Positions 27,745-38,955 are shown, numbered from the stretch's first letter. The stretch is DNA of 64,000 nucleotides from Diphasiastrum complanatum (GCA_029204225.1 CM055111.1:22711355-22775354), one strand, 5' to 3'. Made by a program: numbers and translations. The notes: generated by a model from the letters alone, not told the origin.

Positions 27745-29140
27745 GACAGCATCTATCCAGATTTATGAATGATCCGGCCTGCTACTTCGTGCAGAAATCA
27801 AACACAGTTGTTGAGGCAATGTCTACTATTGATATTGATCAATGGAAAGCAATGATGGACACCGATTTCGATTCTCTGATGGAGAATCAAACATGGACAC
27901 TCACTGAGCTACCAAAGGACCGAAAACCAATTCCATGCAAATGGATATTCAAGGCAAAGTACGACGCTGAAGGAAAGCTAAATCATTACAAGGCTAGACT
28001 AGTCGCCAAAGGCTTTTCTCAGATTCCAGACCTGGATTATTCAGAAACCTTCAGCCCAGTCGTCACACATGCGTCGATCCGCCTACTCCTCTCCTTTGCA
28101 GCTACAACAGATCTTGAAGTCCACCAGATGGATGTCCAGACCGCTTTCCTCAATGGAACCATCGAAGAGGAGATCTAAATGACACAGCCAGAGGGATACG
28201 AACTCAACAGCAAGCAACAACACCTTGTATGCAAAATCCACAAGGCACTCTACGGGCTGAAATAGTCACCCATAGCTTGGTTCCAGAAGATCAACGCATT
28301 TCTGGTAGAGAATGGTTTCATTCCAAACTCAACATACTCGAATGTCTATTTCAAGTCTGTATTAGATTATTTCATCATCATCACTCTCTACGTAGATGAT
28401 ACACTCGTATTCAGTAATAATCTGAATCTGATGAAGGATACAAAATGCATGCTGGCCCAGGAATACAAGATGACTGACATGGGTCCAGCCCACTACTATC
28501 TCAGAATCCAAATCCAACAAAATCGACCCAACAGACTGACTTCATCAGTCAACAATGATATCTCAACAACGTGTTGAAAAAGTATGGAATGGCCAACTGC
28601 AAACCAAGTCACTTTTCGCTCGACCCTTGACTAAAGTTATTAAAGGAACAGTCTCCTCAAACTGAGGCAGAAAAGGAGGAGATGAAGCATTACCCATTTC
28701 AATCCGTCATCGGCTCACTGATGTACGCAATGATCTGCACGCGACCAGACCTTGCATATTCGATCAGTACACTCAGTCAGTTTCTGTCAAATCTAGGCCC
28801 AACTCATTGGAAGCACTAACAAAGGTCATGAAGTACATCCAAACAATGAAAACTCTCATTGTCTGCTACGGAGGCAGCCGTACTACCAACATCCTTCAAG
28901 CCTACACAGATGCGGATTGGGCAGGAGATGTCGACACCATAAAATCAACTTCTGGATTTGTATTTTTATACAACCAAGGCCCAATCTCATGGAACAACCC
29001 GGAGTAGACCTCGGTTGCATTATCATCAACGAAATCCGAATACATAGCTGCCACCAATGCAACCAAAGAGGCGATCTGGCTAAGGCAACTGCTTGCAGAC
29101 TTGAACTTTGCACAAAAACTTCCTACAACAATCTATTGTG
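27745..29140 (+). pseudogene. Copia reverse transcriptase-RNase H, decayed
   Basis: 27765-28178 gives the RT start (WKAMMDTDFDSLMENQTWTL, CKWIFKAKYDAEGKL, QMDVQTAFLNGTIEEEI). After a TAA it continues with PEGYELNSKQ, GLK then a stop replacing the usual Gln, and the catalytic YVDDTLVF near 28392-28415. RNase H follows (TDADWAGDVDTIKSTSGF, SEYIAATNATKEAIWL) to TIYCD at 29138. Frameshifts and stops make it inactive. Gag, protease and integrase are absent, so it is 5'-truncated. Confidence 0.88.
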
Positions 29141-29250
29141 ATGGGCACCTTCGGGTTTTTCTCCTTTTTCCTGCCTTTGCTCTAAGGACACCTTCGGGAT
29201 TTACATGCCTTAAGGGCACCTTCGGGTTTTTCGCGTTTTTGCTACATTGG
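29141..29250. repeat. three-fold CACCTTCGGG repeat inside Copia RNase H
   Basis: G(G/A)CACCTTCGGG(T/A)TTT recurs at about 29144, 29190 and 29216. It interrupts the RNase H frame just after TIYCD, where the Asn of the CDN motif should follow. Confidence 0.6.
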
Positions 29251-29339
29251 CAGATCGACGTCGCCAACTTATCATCAACCCTAAAACAGCTGGAGAAACA
29301 AATATCCTAAGGGCAGTTTCCAACTTTGTACATATGCAA

Positions 29340-29540
29340 AACTGGAGTAAATGGCAGTTAAGGCATAACGATGTAAGTCTCTCAATACTTGTAAATATAT
29401 ATATATTAGCTGAATCAAGCTAAGTAAGTATTAATTCTGTTAATTGAATTTCGCTTTCAATCAGAGTTTTCTATATATTAGCGTTATCACGCTCAGCAAG
29501 CTGAAGTTATTGCTTCAAGCTATTGTACTCACTATTGATA
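29340..29540 (+). mobile_element. probable R-U5 portion of a Copia LTR
   Basis: Directly after the Copia relic. It has the composition of the LTR transcript-start part seen at 34404-34990 (short direct phrases such as CAAGCTATTGTACTCA, AT-rich, polypyrimidine). Neither LTR end is defined, so this is tentative. Confidence 0.3.
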
Positions 29541-29839
29541 TTAATCAGAGTGCAATCTTTGTCTCACTACTCTGTCGTTCATTTGCGCATTCTATATGAA
29601 TTCTTCTACTTGAATATTTTTGCTGCTAACTGTTGCATTTTCGTTTCTACATGTCGCGCTCAATCCTCGAGCTTTCGCTGCCGCTCACGCGCCCCACGGT
29701 TTTACGACAATTCCATGGTGAAAAAGTCTTTTCCATGAAATATACCTACCTCATAAGCCATAAATACAAAATTATATGCCCACAAATATTTTTTTTATCA
29801 TAGGTAAGAATTCAGACTAAGATAAGTGAATGCTCTTAG

Positions 29840-30330
29840 TGTAGAGTCCATTTAAGTCTACTCACATCATATGCATGATGCACTTTCACACCATTAAGAA
29901 GTTCTAATTGATAAGCTAACTCAATTCACTATCTTCAAAGGTTCACCATACCTTTTAGATGGTCTTGAGTGCTTTTCAAATCTTATTACTTTTGAGTCAT
30001 GTGGAATTGTAAAACATGCTCAATTATTTACTGAAAATCTCTAGGTGACTCTTTGAATTCACAAAATGTCTTGTAACATCCCTTCCACATCTACACAAAT
30101 TAGCTAGCTACCTTTTGGAGTTTGATCCTTCTACCTTCCACAACAATAGGTGCTCTAGGCTAAAACCCAAACATAAGCCTAAAGGGAAGGTAACTTGTGG
30201 CGATATGCCTACTAGTATTTTAAGCAAACTCAATCTTCAAATTGTTTGCTAGAAACATTTGTGCGAAGTATATACTTCCTGATTTGATTCTTTCTTTGAA
30301 TTTGACCATCAGATTTTGGATGATTTAAGG
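29840..30330 (-). pseudogene. Ty3/Gypsy integrase C-terminal relic
   Basis: Not an open frame, but the minus strand reads NHPKSDGQIQRKNQIRKYIL near 30330-30270 (the HPQTDGQTE region of integrase). About 400 bp on it reads AYQLELLNGVKVHHAYDVSR then LKW, the conserved end of the Gypsy integrase (…VFHVSxLK). Stops and frameshifts lie between. Confidence 0.7.
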
Positions 30331-30539
30331 AACTAAGACCAAGACATCTTTCCGACTTTTGGAATACAATGGACGAGGTTTGTCTTGTGAATCAACCATC
30401 ACAGTCACCAACCACATCATTGTTGGAGTTAATCTTCACTCCTACTCTCCTAGATTCATTTCCTGAGTACCGGTATACTATGTATATATTCTCTCTCTAC
30501 AATAGCATGCAGTCTACTCACACAAAGTCGACGAACAGT

Positions 30540-30715
30540 CTATGCAATATATCGACATTGAAGCAGAAGCAGGACTGACTTCATCGACGTCAACTTCACC
30601 GACTCGACTTAATTCCATCGACATCTCGCCGACTTCGACTCCACGACATCTTCTCTAGGGCGAACCAGTCGACCCGACTTGTTCGACACCTTCAATGATG
30701 TCGACTATTACTAGT
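30540..30715. repeat. CGAC-rich degenerate repeat
   Basis: About a dozen CGAC occurrences, many as (T)CGACTTC/TCGACATC, in 170 bp. The local CpG density stands out from the surrounding AT-rich DNA. Confidence 0.5.
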
Positions 30716-31399
30716 TAAAATGAAGCTCTATCTCTACCCTGTCTGACACAGACTACGTCACAGTTCAATTCAGTACTTTGTAGTAACTGCGTTACTTCAC
30801 AACCGTCATTTACATAGTTTATAAGGGAAAGCTCCTCAAGATCCTGCTTACAAGACAAACACAATGAAAAGCACGCTATGGAGAAACCACCCAACCAAGT
30901 AGAAGCAACCATGAACTCTATAAGCTTCACTCCCAAGCCAAGGAATATGAAACATGAAAGTAGAGTGAGAGTCTGGCAATGAATCAACCAAAATGTGGTA
31001 GTAGGGCGAGTTTGGCCTCCTTAAGTAGAGCCTAAAACCAATTGTGCATGTGGTAATGCAAGGTTCCAACTCCCCTATACATAGATTCATCTAGAATAGA
31101 GTCTCTATGCATGGATCATCTATTCATAGATTGTTATTGATAACTTTACACATGCATATATTGTTCCAAACCTTGTACTAACTCCATTTAGTGTGTTCTA
31201 GGCCTCACAAGAATATTAGTTACTCTCGGGTCACGTTCAGTATGATGTGGCATAACTAATAGCTTGTTTCATTGGAGTACCGTATATCTAAGACTAGGAG
31301 TATACTGAATCCTATGTACTGGTCATGGACATAACATTCTTCCCCTCTTGAACTGCTCATGTCCTCATAAGCTAAACTTAGGAAAAATCTTTTTTATGC

Positions 31400-34255
31400 T
31401 ATCAACTCTCCAAATCATCATCCTCAGTACGACCTTTCCACCGGATTAAGCACTCAGAGATTGAACAATTTCCAACATGAAACTTGACATCCAATCCACT
31501 ATCAAACAACTGTCCTACACTAATGAGATTCTTGGTTAGTTGGCACTTTGATTATCACAAAATAATGTCGTCGGAACATATTGATTCAAACCGATACCTG
31601 AAAGTAAGTTCCTCAATCAAATTGTTTCCTTTGTAGCTTGAGAGGCTACAATATACTCTGATTCAATGGAAGATAGAGCTATTGAAAATTGCTTGCGACT
31701 GTTTCAGGAAATTGGACCATTGTTGAGGAAGAATGTGAATTCGGAAGTGGATTTACGAGTGTCTACATCTTCTGCCCAACTTGCATCTATGTAACCACTG
31801 AGTAAATTGAGATTGTCGTTGTCGACTGCTCCATAACAAATGCAAAAGTCCATAGTAGCTCGAAGATATCTCATGACTCTGATAAGAGCCTTCCAATGTG
31901 TTAGACTAGGATTAGTCATAAATTGACTGAGAGAGCTGACTGCAAAAGCTATGTTTGGCCTGATACAGATCGTGGCGTACATAAGAGATCCTATAATAGA
32001 ATGGTAAGGATACTCATACATTTGCTGCCTCACATGAATTGTTTGGAGACACTGGTCCTTTGACAAATTGAGACCTAGTTCCATTGGTGAGAGAGCTAAC
32101 TTGCAATTCATCATATTATATCTGACTAACATGTTGTAGATGTACCTATGTTGTGTAATGTAGACCAACTTCTGCTTTCTGTCTCTGTGGATTTGTATAC
32201 CAAGGCAGAAATGAGCTTCGCCCAGATCGGTCATATCGGATTTGGAAGATAGCATTGTCTTGGCCTCTTTTGTCAGATCGGTATTGTTGTTGAAAAGCAA
32301 TGTATCATCCACGTATAAAGTGATAATGATAAAAGACTGATGCACTACTTTGAAATAAACATTTGAATATGAAGAGCTAGGTGTGTAGTCGTGATCAATA
32401 AGAAAAGTATTGATCCTTTGAAACCATGCTCGAGCAGATTGCTTCAAGCCATAAAGTGCCTTATGGAGTTTACACACATGATTGTGTTTACCCTCGATAA
32501 TATAACCTTCAGATTGTACCATGTAAATGTCTTCTTCGATAATTCCATTGAGATATGATGTTTGTACATCCATTTGATGTATTTCCAAATATGCTGTAGT
32601 GGCAAATGACAGCAAAAGTCGAATAGAAAAATTCTTGACTATTGGACTGAAGGTCTCAGTGTAATCGACATTGTATACCTGAGAAAATCCTATGGCGACA
32701 AGTCGTGCCTTTCTCCTATTGATGCTTCCATCTACATTGTACTTGAGGTTGAAAATCCATTTGCAATAAACTACATTTCTGCTAGCAGGTAATTCAACAA
32801 TTGTCCATGTCTGGTTCTTGATAAGAGATGAATACTCTTTATCCATAGCTTCTTTCCAGAGATCTGAATTAGGCTGACTGAGTGTCTCTTGGACAGACGT
32901 CGGTTCCTGAACAAGATAGGCTGCAGACACGTCAATATACCTCTCAGGTGGTCTGCTAGTCCTTGATGATCTTCTGGGTAATACAAGAAGTTGATCATTT
33001 CCATCATACTGTAGTTGCTGATCTGCAACATCATCATCTTCTGATTTGTCATCGATTTGTTGTTCGTCAAAAGTAGAAGAGCTTGGACCTTCAATGGGAA
33101 TAGTCAACTAAGGAGCTGGAAAGTTCAATGTGTCAAGAGAATCTGACAGGTCGGCTACATGGGGACTACTTTTTCCTTTGAGGTCTTGAAACCGATCTTC
33201 GATCAAGATGACATCCCAACTAGTGAATATTTTCGACTCGATGAGATCGAACAACTTGTAGGTTTGATCTGAAGTAGTGTAGCTGATGAAAACACATTTG
33301 ATACTCTGGAAGTCAAGCTTCTTCTTGAGATCACGAGGTATTTGCGCAAAAGCAGTACATCCAAAAACTCGTAAGTTTGATAAAGAAGGTTTGGTACCTG
33401 TCCAAACTTCGAATGGTGTTTTGTCTGAGAGACCTTTAGTAGGACATATGTTCTGAATATAGGTTGCTGTTGAAACAACTTCAGCCCATAAGGACTTCAA
33501 AATTGTCGCATGTGATAACATGCACTTTGCCGATTTGACTAAGGTTCTGTTCTTTCTCTCAGCAAGACCATTTGACTGAGGTAAATAGGAGGTGATGTAT
33601 TGTTGCTCAATGCCGTTGTTAAGGCAATACTCCTTGAATTCGGTGGAGATGTATTCTCCTCCGTTATCTGACCTCAGTGCTTTGATTCGTTTGCTAGATT
33701 GATTCTCAGCATGCTCTTTGAATTGTCTGAATTTGATGAAAGCCTCTGATTTCTATTTAATGAAATAAACAACTGTTCTTCTAGAGACTTCGTCAATAAA
33801 AGTAATGAAATACTTTGCATCTAACAATGAAGGAGTTTGCATAGGTCCACATATATCCGTATGAACAACATCTAATAGATCTTTTGTTGCATGCCTATGG
33901 TCTGATCTAAAAGGAATCCTAGCCTTCTTTCCAAAGATGCAGCTATGACAGACAGAGAAATCGACCTTACTAGAAGGATAGTTGAGATCAAGAACCATGG
34001 ATTGTCTAGACATGTTCAAAACAGATGCATAATTCAAGTGTCCTAAGCGATGATGCCATAGTAATGCTTTATTGACTAGAACAGAGGCTTTCAAGGCTTG
34101 ACTAGACTCAGAATAACAATGTGCCAATCTCTATAAGTAACTTTGCCTCTTGTCGAGTGCAAGGATCTTATTACTCCTATCAATAACCTTATGACCTAAA
34201 TCTGTAATTATACTTACTGATAACAAATTTGTAGAGCGTTTAGAAACATATCAAG
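31400..34255 (-). mobile_element. Copia element, minus strand (integrase to RNase H)
   Basis: 33753-34127: GAG-pre-integrase (LLWHHRLGHLNYASVLNMSR, CHSCIFGKKARIPF) and the integrase start (VVHTDICGPMQTPS). 33108-33521: integrase end (AEVVSTATYIQNICPTKGLS, FEVWTGTKPSLSNLRVFGC). 31704-33107: 467-residue RT-RNase H frame with CKWIFNLKYNVDGS, QMDVQTSYLNGIIEEDIYMV, the catalytic YVDDTLLF and DASWAEDVDTRKSTS. The integrase segment is split by a stop near 33752; RNase H runs on degraded to about 31440. Gag, protease and LTRs are missing. About 1.4 kb of integrase and RT has an inverted counterpart in the next element. Confidence 0.88.
31704..33107 (-). CDS. Copia reverse transcriptase-RNase H open frame (467 aa)
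   Basis: The longest intact pol frame in the window. It carries the RT finger/palm motifs, YVDDTLLF, a GLKQSARAWFQRI motif and RNase H up to FFLNNGPIS, where a stop truncates it before SEYIA. Part of the minus-strand Copia element; not expected to be a functional cellular gene. Confidence 0.85.
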   Translation of the reverse strand: MTIPIEGPSSSTFDEQQIDDKSEDDDVADQQLQYDGNDQLLVLPRRSSRTSRPPERYIDVSAAYLVQEPTSVQETLSQPNSDLWKEAMDKEYSSLIKNQTWTIVELPASRNVVYCKWIFNLKYNVDGSINRRKARLVAIGFSQVYNVDYTETFSPIVKNFSIRLLLSFATTAYLEIHQMDVQTSYLNGIIEEDIYMVQSEGYIIEGKHNHVCKLHKALYGLKQSARAWFQRINTFLIDHDYTPSSSYSNVYFKVVHQSFIIITLYVDDTLLFNNNTDLTKEAKTMLSSKSDMTDLGEAHFCLGIQIHRDRKQKLVYITQHRYIYNMLVRYNMMNCKLALSPMELGLNLSKDQCLQTIHVRQQMYEYPYHSIIGSLMYATICIRPNIAFAVSSLSQFMTNPSLTHWKALIRVMRYLRATMDFCICYGAVDNDNLNLLSGYIDASWAEDVDTRKSTSEFTFFLNNGPIS

Positions 34256-34403
34256 CTTCTTTTGAAGCTTATTATGAAGCAGTAGCTACTCCTGCTAAGT
34301 TGACTCTATTCAGCCTTTCATTCCGCAAGAGTGATCTTTGAACACAATTGCTATCACCTGGCAGTCGGGTTGGAGCCCTGCGGACGGACTCAGTTTTTAT
34401 CAC

Positions 34404-34990
34404 GTTCATATTTCAACATCTTAATTCTGAGATCCAGTATTGAATAGTTAGCTCTCTCTCAAGCCTGCGAGCTTGAACACTCTTCAACATTCTAACTCAA
34501 TTTTTTTAGAGTTGATTAGAGATTGCTATTGCACTTACTGCTTATCAATAGTTGCACTTAATTCAGACTTATATTTTAACCGATCAGAGATAGCTTAGAG
34601 TACGCGGCTTCGATCCGCAACTTGTTGTACTCATTTACATCTATTTCACTTTCATACTAAATCAATACTATCTCCTTATTGTGTTCAGCTTCGTCTCAGA
34701 TGATATGCATTTCTATAATTTTTCACAATTGATTATTTGTCTGATAATTCAATGCTTTAAATGTTTGGCTACGTAATCACTCTAGTACTAATGATTTCAA
34801 AGTTAGTTACTATAAGATCGAACATAATTTTTATCACTATTGTTTTGTTCGAAATTGATAGGCGTAGTTATGCATGAAGAAAGAGAAAGATAGTTTATTT
34901 CGCTGCGCAAGATAAGTTTTCTTTCTTGTTGTTCGAATTTTTTTTATTCGAATCTTATTCTACCTATCTTTTACACACCTCTTTCCAACA
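34404..34990 (+). repeat. 5' LTR, lacking U3
   Basis: Matches the 3' LTR from 38564 onward (GTTCATATTTCAACATCTTA…) and ends TTTCCAACA just before the primer-binding site. The upstream 558 bp of the 3' LTR have no counterpart here. It carries about 195 bp (after TTAATTCAGACTTA…) that are deleted from the 3' copy. Confidence 0.8.
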
Positions 34991-35002
34991 TGGTATCAGA
35001 GC
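34991..35002 (+). other. Copia primer-binding site
   Basis: TGGTATCAGAGC directly after the LTR end, complementary to the 3' end of initiator tRNA-Met. Confidence 0.9.
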
Positions 35003-35455
35003 GTTGATTCTTCTTCAAGGCCTAATATTATATGAAAGTGCAAGCTCTTATACTTGATATCTTTCGTGATATCAAATTATTCTTCAGTTCAAATCAAATT
35101 TGTTTCGGTATTCGAGAATTGATTTTCAATTACAGCGCAACATGATATCTCTATTAAAAATGACAGTCTAAAGTTCTAGATGGATTCTCAAAGTAAATCT
35201 GGTCTTATCGCAGACAAGCTAAATGGATCCAATTATCATTATGGAAATTTAAGATGAAGACCTTGCTAAATGCCAATGAGTTGTGGGATGTTGTTACAAA
35301 AGCCTAAAGACAACACAAAAGACTCAAAATAGAAATCGAATGATGGTAAAACTTTCACGCTTACTATCCTCAATATATCAAATACACAAATTGGCCACAT
35401 AGCTGAAGCTAAAACTTCGAAAGAAGTTTGGGACATCCTGAGCTCACTATATGAT

Positions 35456-35965
35456 GTGAGAGACGTAGCTACCAAATTACATCTTCAAAGGAAATTCTTC
35501 ACACTCAAGATGTCAAATAATGATTCTCTCCAGAATCATATTAACCAGTTTAATAATCTCTTGCAACAAATGGTCGCTGTCGGATCAGTCATAGACGATC
35601 AAGACGCAATCATCACATTGCTTTCAAGCCTATCCTCTACATATGAAATCTGGGTGATGATCATCACAACACACTCAGATTTAACTCTTACCAGAGCTAT
35701 TACTATGTTGCCGCAAGAAGATAATCGAAGAAGTCAAGACACTCCATCTACCTCTTCGTCTCATGCTTTATATGTCAACAAGAGCTTGAAACGACAAAAG
35801 CAGAAAAGCTTCAACCATTTTACATCGAATCAGAAACAGACTCAAAGTCAAGAACAATCATCAAATTCACATTCATCGAAGAAGAAGATGTTTTACAAGT
35901 ATTGCAAACGCAATAACTATGAGATCCAGGATTGCCGAATTCTCAAAGCGAAAAATGCAGCTTAG
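35456..35965 (+). CDS. Copia Gag, main open part
   Basis: Encodes LQRKFFTLKMSNNDSLQNHI, NQFNNLLQQMVAVGSVIDDQ and LLSSLSSTYEIWV, a UBN2-type Copia Gag, then a Ser/Gln/Lys-rich linker and the defective zinc knuckle. Gag starts further up (MDSQSKSGLIADKLNGSNYH-like sequence from about 35180) but is broken by frameshifts. Confidence 0.8.
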   Translation: MRDVATKLHLQRKFFTLKMSNNDSLQNHINQFNNLLQQMVAVGSVIDDQDAIITLLSSLSSTYEIWVMIITTHSDLTLTRAITMLPQEDNRRSQDTPSTSSSHALYVNKSLKRQKQKSFNHFTSNQKQTQSQEQSSNSHSSKKKMFYKYCKRNNYEIQDCRILKAKNAA

Positions 35966-36097
35966 CAACTTGATCAACAAGCAAATACAGTTACAGCATC
36001 TCCTGAAGTCGAAATGGACGAAGGCGTTTTTATGGTCAAAGACAAATACGCAAATTCAGATGATTCGTGATTTCTGGATTCTGGACCTACTCAACAT

Positions 36098-37288
36098 ATG
36101 ACCAATCATCATGAGATTTTCCAATCTTATACGCCTTACAACACAAAGAAATATGTTCATTTTGGTGATGATAGCACTCACGCTATTGAAGGTGAAGATA
36201 ATGTAAGATTAAGATTCCAACATGACCAATTCAAACTACTGTCAAAAGTCTTGTATGCTCCTAAACTCTCTACAAATCTGTTATCAGTAAGTAGAATTAC
36301 AGATTTAGATCATAAGGTGGAGTTTGAGTCTGATCAATGCAGAATTGTTGATAGGAGTAATAAGATCCTTGCACTCAACAAGAGACATGGATACTTATAT
36401 AGATTGGCACATTGTTATTCTGATTCTAGTCAAGCTTTGAAAACCTCTATTCTTGTCAATAAAGCATTACTATGGCATCATCGCTTAGAACACTTGAATT
36501 ATGCATTTGTTTCGAACATGTCCAAACAATCCCTAGCACTTGATCTCGACTATCCTTCCGGTAAAGTCGATCTCCCTGTCTGCCATAGCTGCAACATTGG
36601 AAAACAGACTAGGATTCCTTTTAGATCGAGTCATAGGCATGCAACAAAAGGTCTGTCATATGTTGTTCATACAGATATATGTGGACCTATGCAAACTCCT
36701 TCATTGCTAGATGCAAAGTATTTCATTACTTTTATTGACAAATTCTCTAGAAGAACAATAGTTTACTTCATTAAACAGAAATCAAAAGCTTTCATCAAGT
36801 TCAGACAATTAAAAGAGCATGTAGAAAATCAAACTAGCAAACGAATCAAAGCACTGAGGTCAGATAACGGGGGAGAATATATTTTCACCGAATTCAAGGA
36901 GTATTGTCTTAACAATGACATTGAGCAACAATACATTACCTCTTATTCGCCTCAATCAAATGGTCTCGCTGAGAGAAAGAATAGAACCTTAGTTGGATCG
37001 GCAAAGTGCATGTTATCCGAAGATGATGATGTTGCAATTCAGCAACTACAATACGATGAAAATGATCAACTTCCTCTATTTCCCAGTAGATCATCAAGAG
37101 CTAGCAGACATCTATCATGTATATCGACGAGTCTCCAGCCTACCTTGTTCATGAGCCGAGGATTGTCGAAGAGGCACTCGGTCAGCCTGATTCCGATCTC
37201 TGGAAAGAAGCTATGGATAAAGAGTATTCATCTCTTATCAAGAACCAAATATGGACGACTGTCGAATTACCTGCTAGCAGAAATGTAG
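36098..37288 (+). CDS. Copia protease end, integrase and deletion joint (396 aa)
   Basis: GEDNVRLRFQHDQ and the LSTNLLSVSRITDL region lead into LLWHHRLEHLNYAF, CHSCNIGKQTRIPF, HTDICGPMQTPSLLDAKYF, RSDNGGEYIFTEFKEYC and SPQSNGLAERKNRTL. After CMLSE the frame jumps to the acidic linker DDDVAIQQLQYDEND, then shifts frame over the RT start. The protease DSG motif lies just upstream in another frame (about 36080). Confidence 0.82.
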   Translation: MTNHHEIFQSYTPYNTKKYVHFGDDSTHAIEGEDNVRLRFQHDQFKLLSKVLYAPKLSTNLLSVSRITDLDHKVEFESDQCRIVDRSNKILALNKRHGYLYRLAHCYSDSSQALKTSILVNKALLWHHRLEHLNYAFVSNMSKQSLALDLDYPSGKVDLPVCHSCNIGKQTRIPFRSSHRHATKGLSYVVHTDICGPMQTPSLLDAKYFITFIDKFSRRTIVYFIKQKSKAFIKFRQLKEHVENQTSKRIKALRSDNGGEYIFTEFKEYCLNNDIEQQYITSYSPQSNGLAERKNRTLVGSAKCMLSEDDDVAIQQLQYDENDQLPLFPSRSSRASRHLSCISTSLQPTLFMSRGLSKRHSVSLIPISGKKLWIKSIHLLSRTKYGRLSNYLLAEM

Positions 37289-38005
37289 TTGAGTGCAAAT
37301 GGATTTTCAAAGTCAAGTACAAAGTAGACGGAAGCATCGACAAAAGAAAAGCCCAACTTGTTGTTAGAGGATTTTCTCAGGTATACAATGTCGATTACAC
37401 TAAGACTTTCAGTCCAGTAGTTAAGCATTCTTCTATTCGACTTTTATTATCGTTTGCTGATGCAGCAGATTTGGAAATACATCAAATGGATGTTTACAGA
37501 CAACATATCTCAATGGAGTTATTGAAGACAACATTTACATAGTACAACCCGAAGGATATATTATCGAGGGTAAACACAATCATGTGTGTAAACTCCATAA
37601 GACACTTTATGGCTTGAAGCAATATGCTCGAGCATGGTTTCAAAGGATCAATACTTTCTTTATTGATCACGGTTGCTGTTTGACAACAGTGTCAAAAATT
37701 TTCTCTCACTACAAAACCCGACACTATCTTTAATTTCTACAGTCAATTTTCTCTCGAAGCGACACTGTAAAAAATTGCAAGTAAAAATACAATGTCGCGT
37801 TTTTCATATTTTTCGCACATTCCTCTGAAATATCATCATATTTGAAATTTGATCTGGAAAGGAAAACTCGATGTTGAATTCGTGAGATCAAAAGACATGA
37901 TTGCAGACCTCCTGACCAAACCGTTGGACAAGCCATTGTTCACAAAACACAGAAGATCAATTGGAGTCGGATGAAAAGAAAAATGTTGTATCGTTCAAAA
38001 GGGAG

Positions 38006-38955
38006 TGTTGGAAATGGGGAACTCAACCAACCTTTTCCAGCACATTCCTTGGATAGCCGATAGTTCGACACACCATTGACACCGACATATGAAGATCCAA
38101 TACTTTAGACAATTATTTCGAGTAAAAATGTATTGTCGCGTTTTTCGCATTTTTTGTCTGTCAGGAATTTCGAGTAAAAATGCAGTGTCACGTTTTTCGT
38201 ATTTTTCGCCTGTCAGGAATTGTGAGTAAAAATGCAGTGTCGCATCTTTCGCATTTTTCAAAGTGCCTCAAATGTTAAGGACATGACTTTGGCAAAGTGT
38301 GGAGCTACCCCAATATTCAAAAAATGAGATTTTGTGACACTATTGCATTTCTCACAAAAGTTGCATTTTTCGCTTTCTCCCTGATGACAGTTACGTTCAT
38401 TTTTGCAGAGTGACAATCACGTTCATTTATGCAGACAGACTGTTTACGACCAAATGTCATGGCTTATCAACAAACACCTACTGAAAAGAACTGGATGAAT
38501 GCCAGCAGACTCCAGCCAACTAGCAGCCGCATTTGACGACCTAATTGCTTAGTATAAATGGCTGTTCATATTTCAACATCTTAATTCTGAGATCAAGTAT
38601 TGAATAGTTAGCTCTCTCTCAAGCCTGCGAGCTTGAACACTCTTGAGCATTCTAGCTCAGTTATTTAGAGTTGATTAGAAATTGCTATGGGGCTTACTGC
38701 TTATTAGTAGTTGTGCTTAACTTTAAATGTTTGGCTACGTAATCACTGTACTACTAATGATTTCAAAGTTAGTTAATATAAAATCGAACATGATTTTATC
38801 ACTATTTTTTTGTTTGAAATTGATAGGCGTAGTCATGCATGAATAAAGAGGAGGATAGTTTATTCTGCTGCGCATGATAAGTTTTCTTTCTTGTCGTTCG
38901 AATTCTTTTTATTCAAATCTTATTCAACCTGTCTTTTATACACCTCTTTCCAACA
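38006..38955 (+). repeat. 3' LTR of the plus-strand Copia (950 bp)
   Basis: Bounded by TGTTGGAA and TTCCAACA (8-bp inverted ends), preceded by an AAAAGGGAG polypurine tract. TATAAATGG at 38553 is the likely promoter TATA box. U3 contains three 52-bp tandem units at about 38117-38270. Confidence 0.88.
38117..38270. repeat. three 52-bp tandem repeats in LTR U3
   Basis: Units begin near 38117, 38169 and 38221 and share GAGTAAAAATG, GTC(G/A)C and TTTTTCG(C/T)ATTTTT; CTGTCAGGAATT joins them. A diverged copy lies at about 37775-37825, outside the LTR. The position upstream of the TATA box suggests enhancer units. Confidence 0.8.

Larger units (their letters stand above)
34404..38955 (+). mobile_element. 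Copia element, plus strand, with partial 5' LTR and full 3' LTR
   Basis: Order: partial 5' LTR 34404-34990; primer-binding site 34991-35002; gag about 35180-35965; protease and integrase about 36069-37020; RT 37025-37680; pol tail 37853-37972; polypurine tract about 37996-38004; 3' LTR 38006-38955. An internal deletion fuses integrase (after ERKNRTLVGSAKCMLSE) to the linker before RT, and most of RT/RNase H is lost after 37680. The element is therefore non-autonomous. Gag has a broken zinc knuckle: YKYCKRNNYEIQDC, where the first Cys and the His are replaced by Tyr. Confidence 0.88.
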
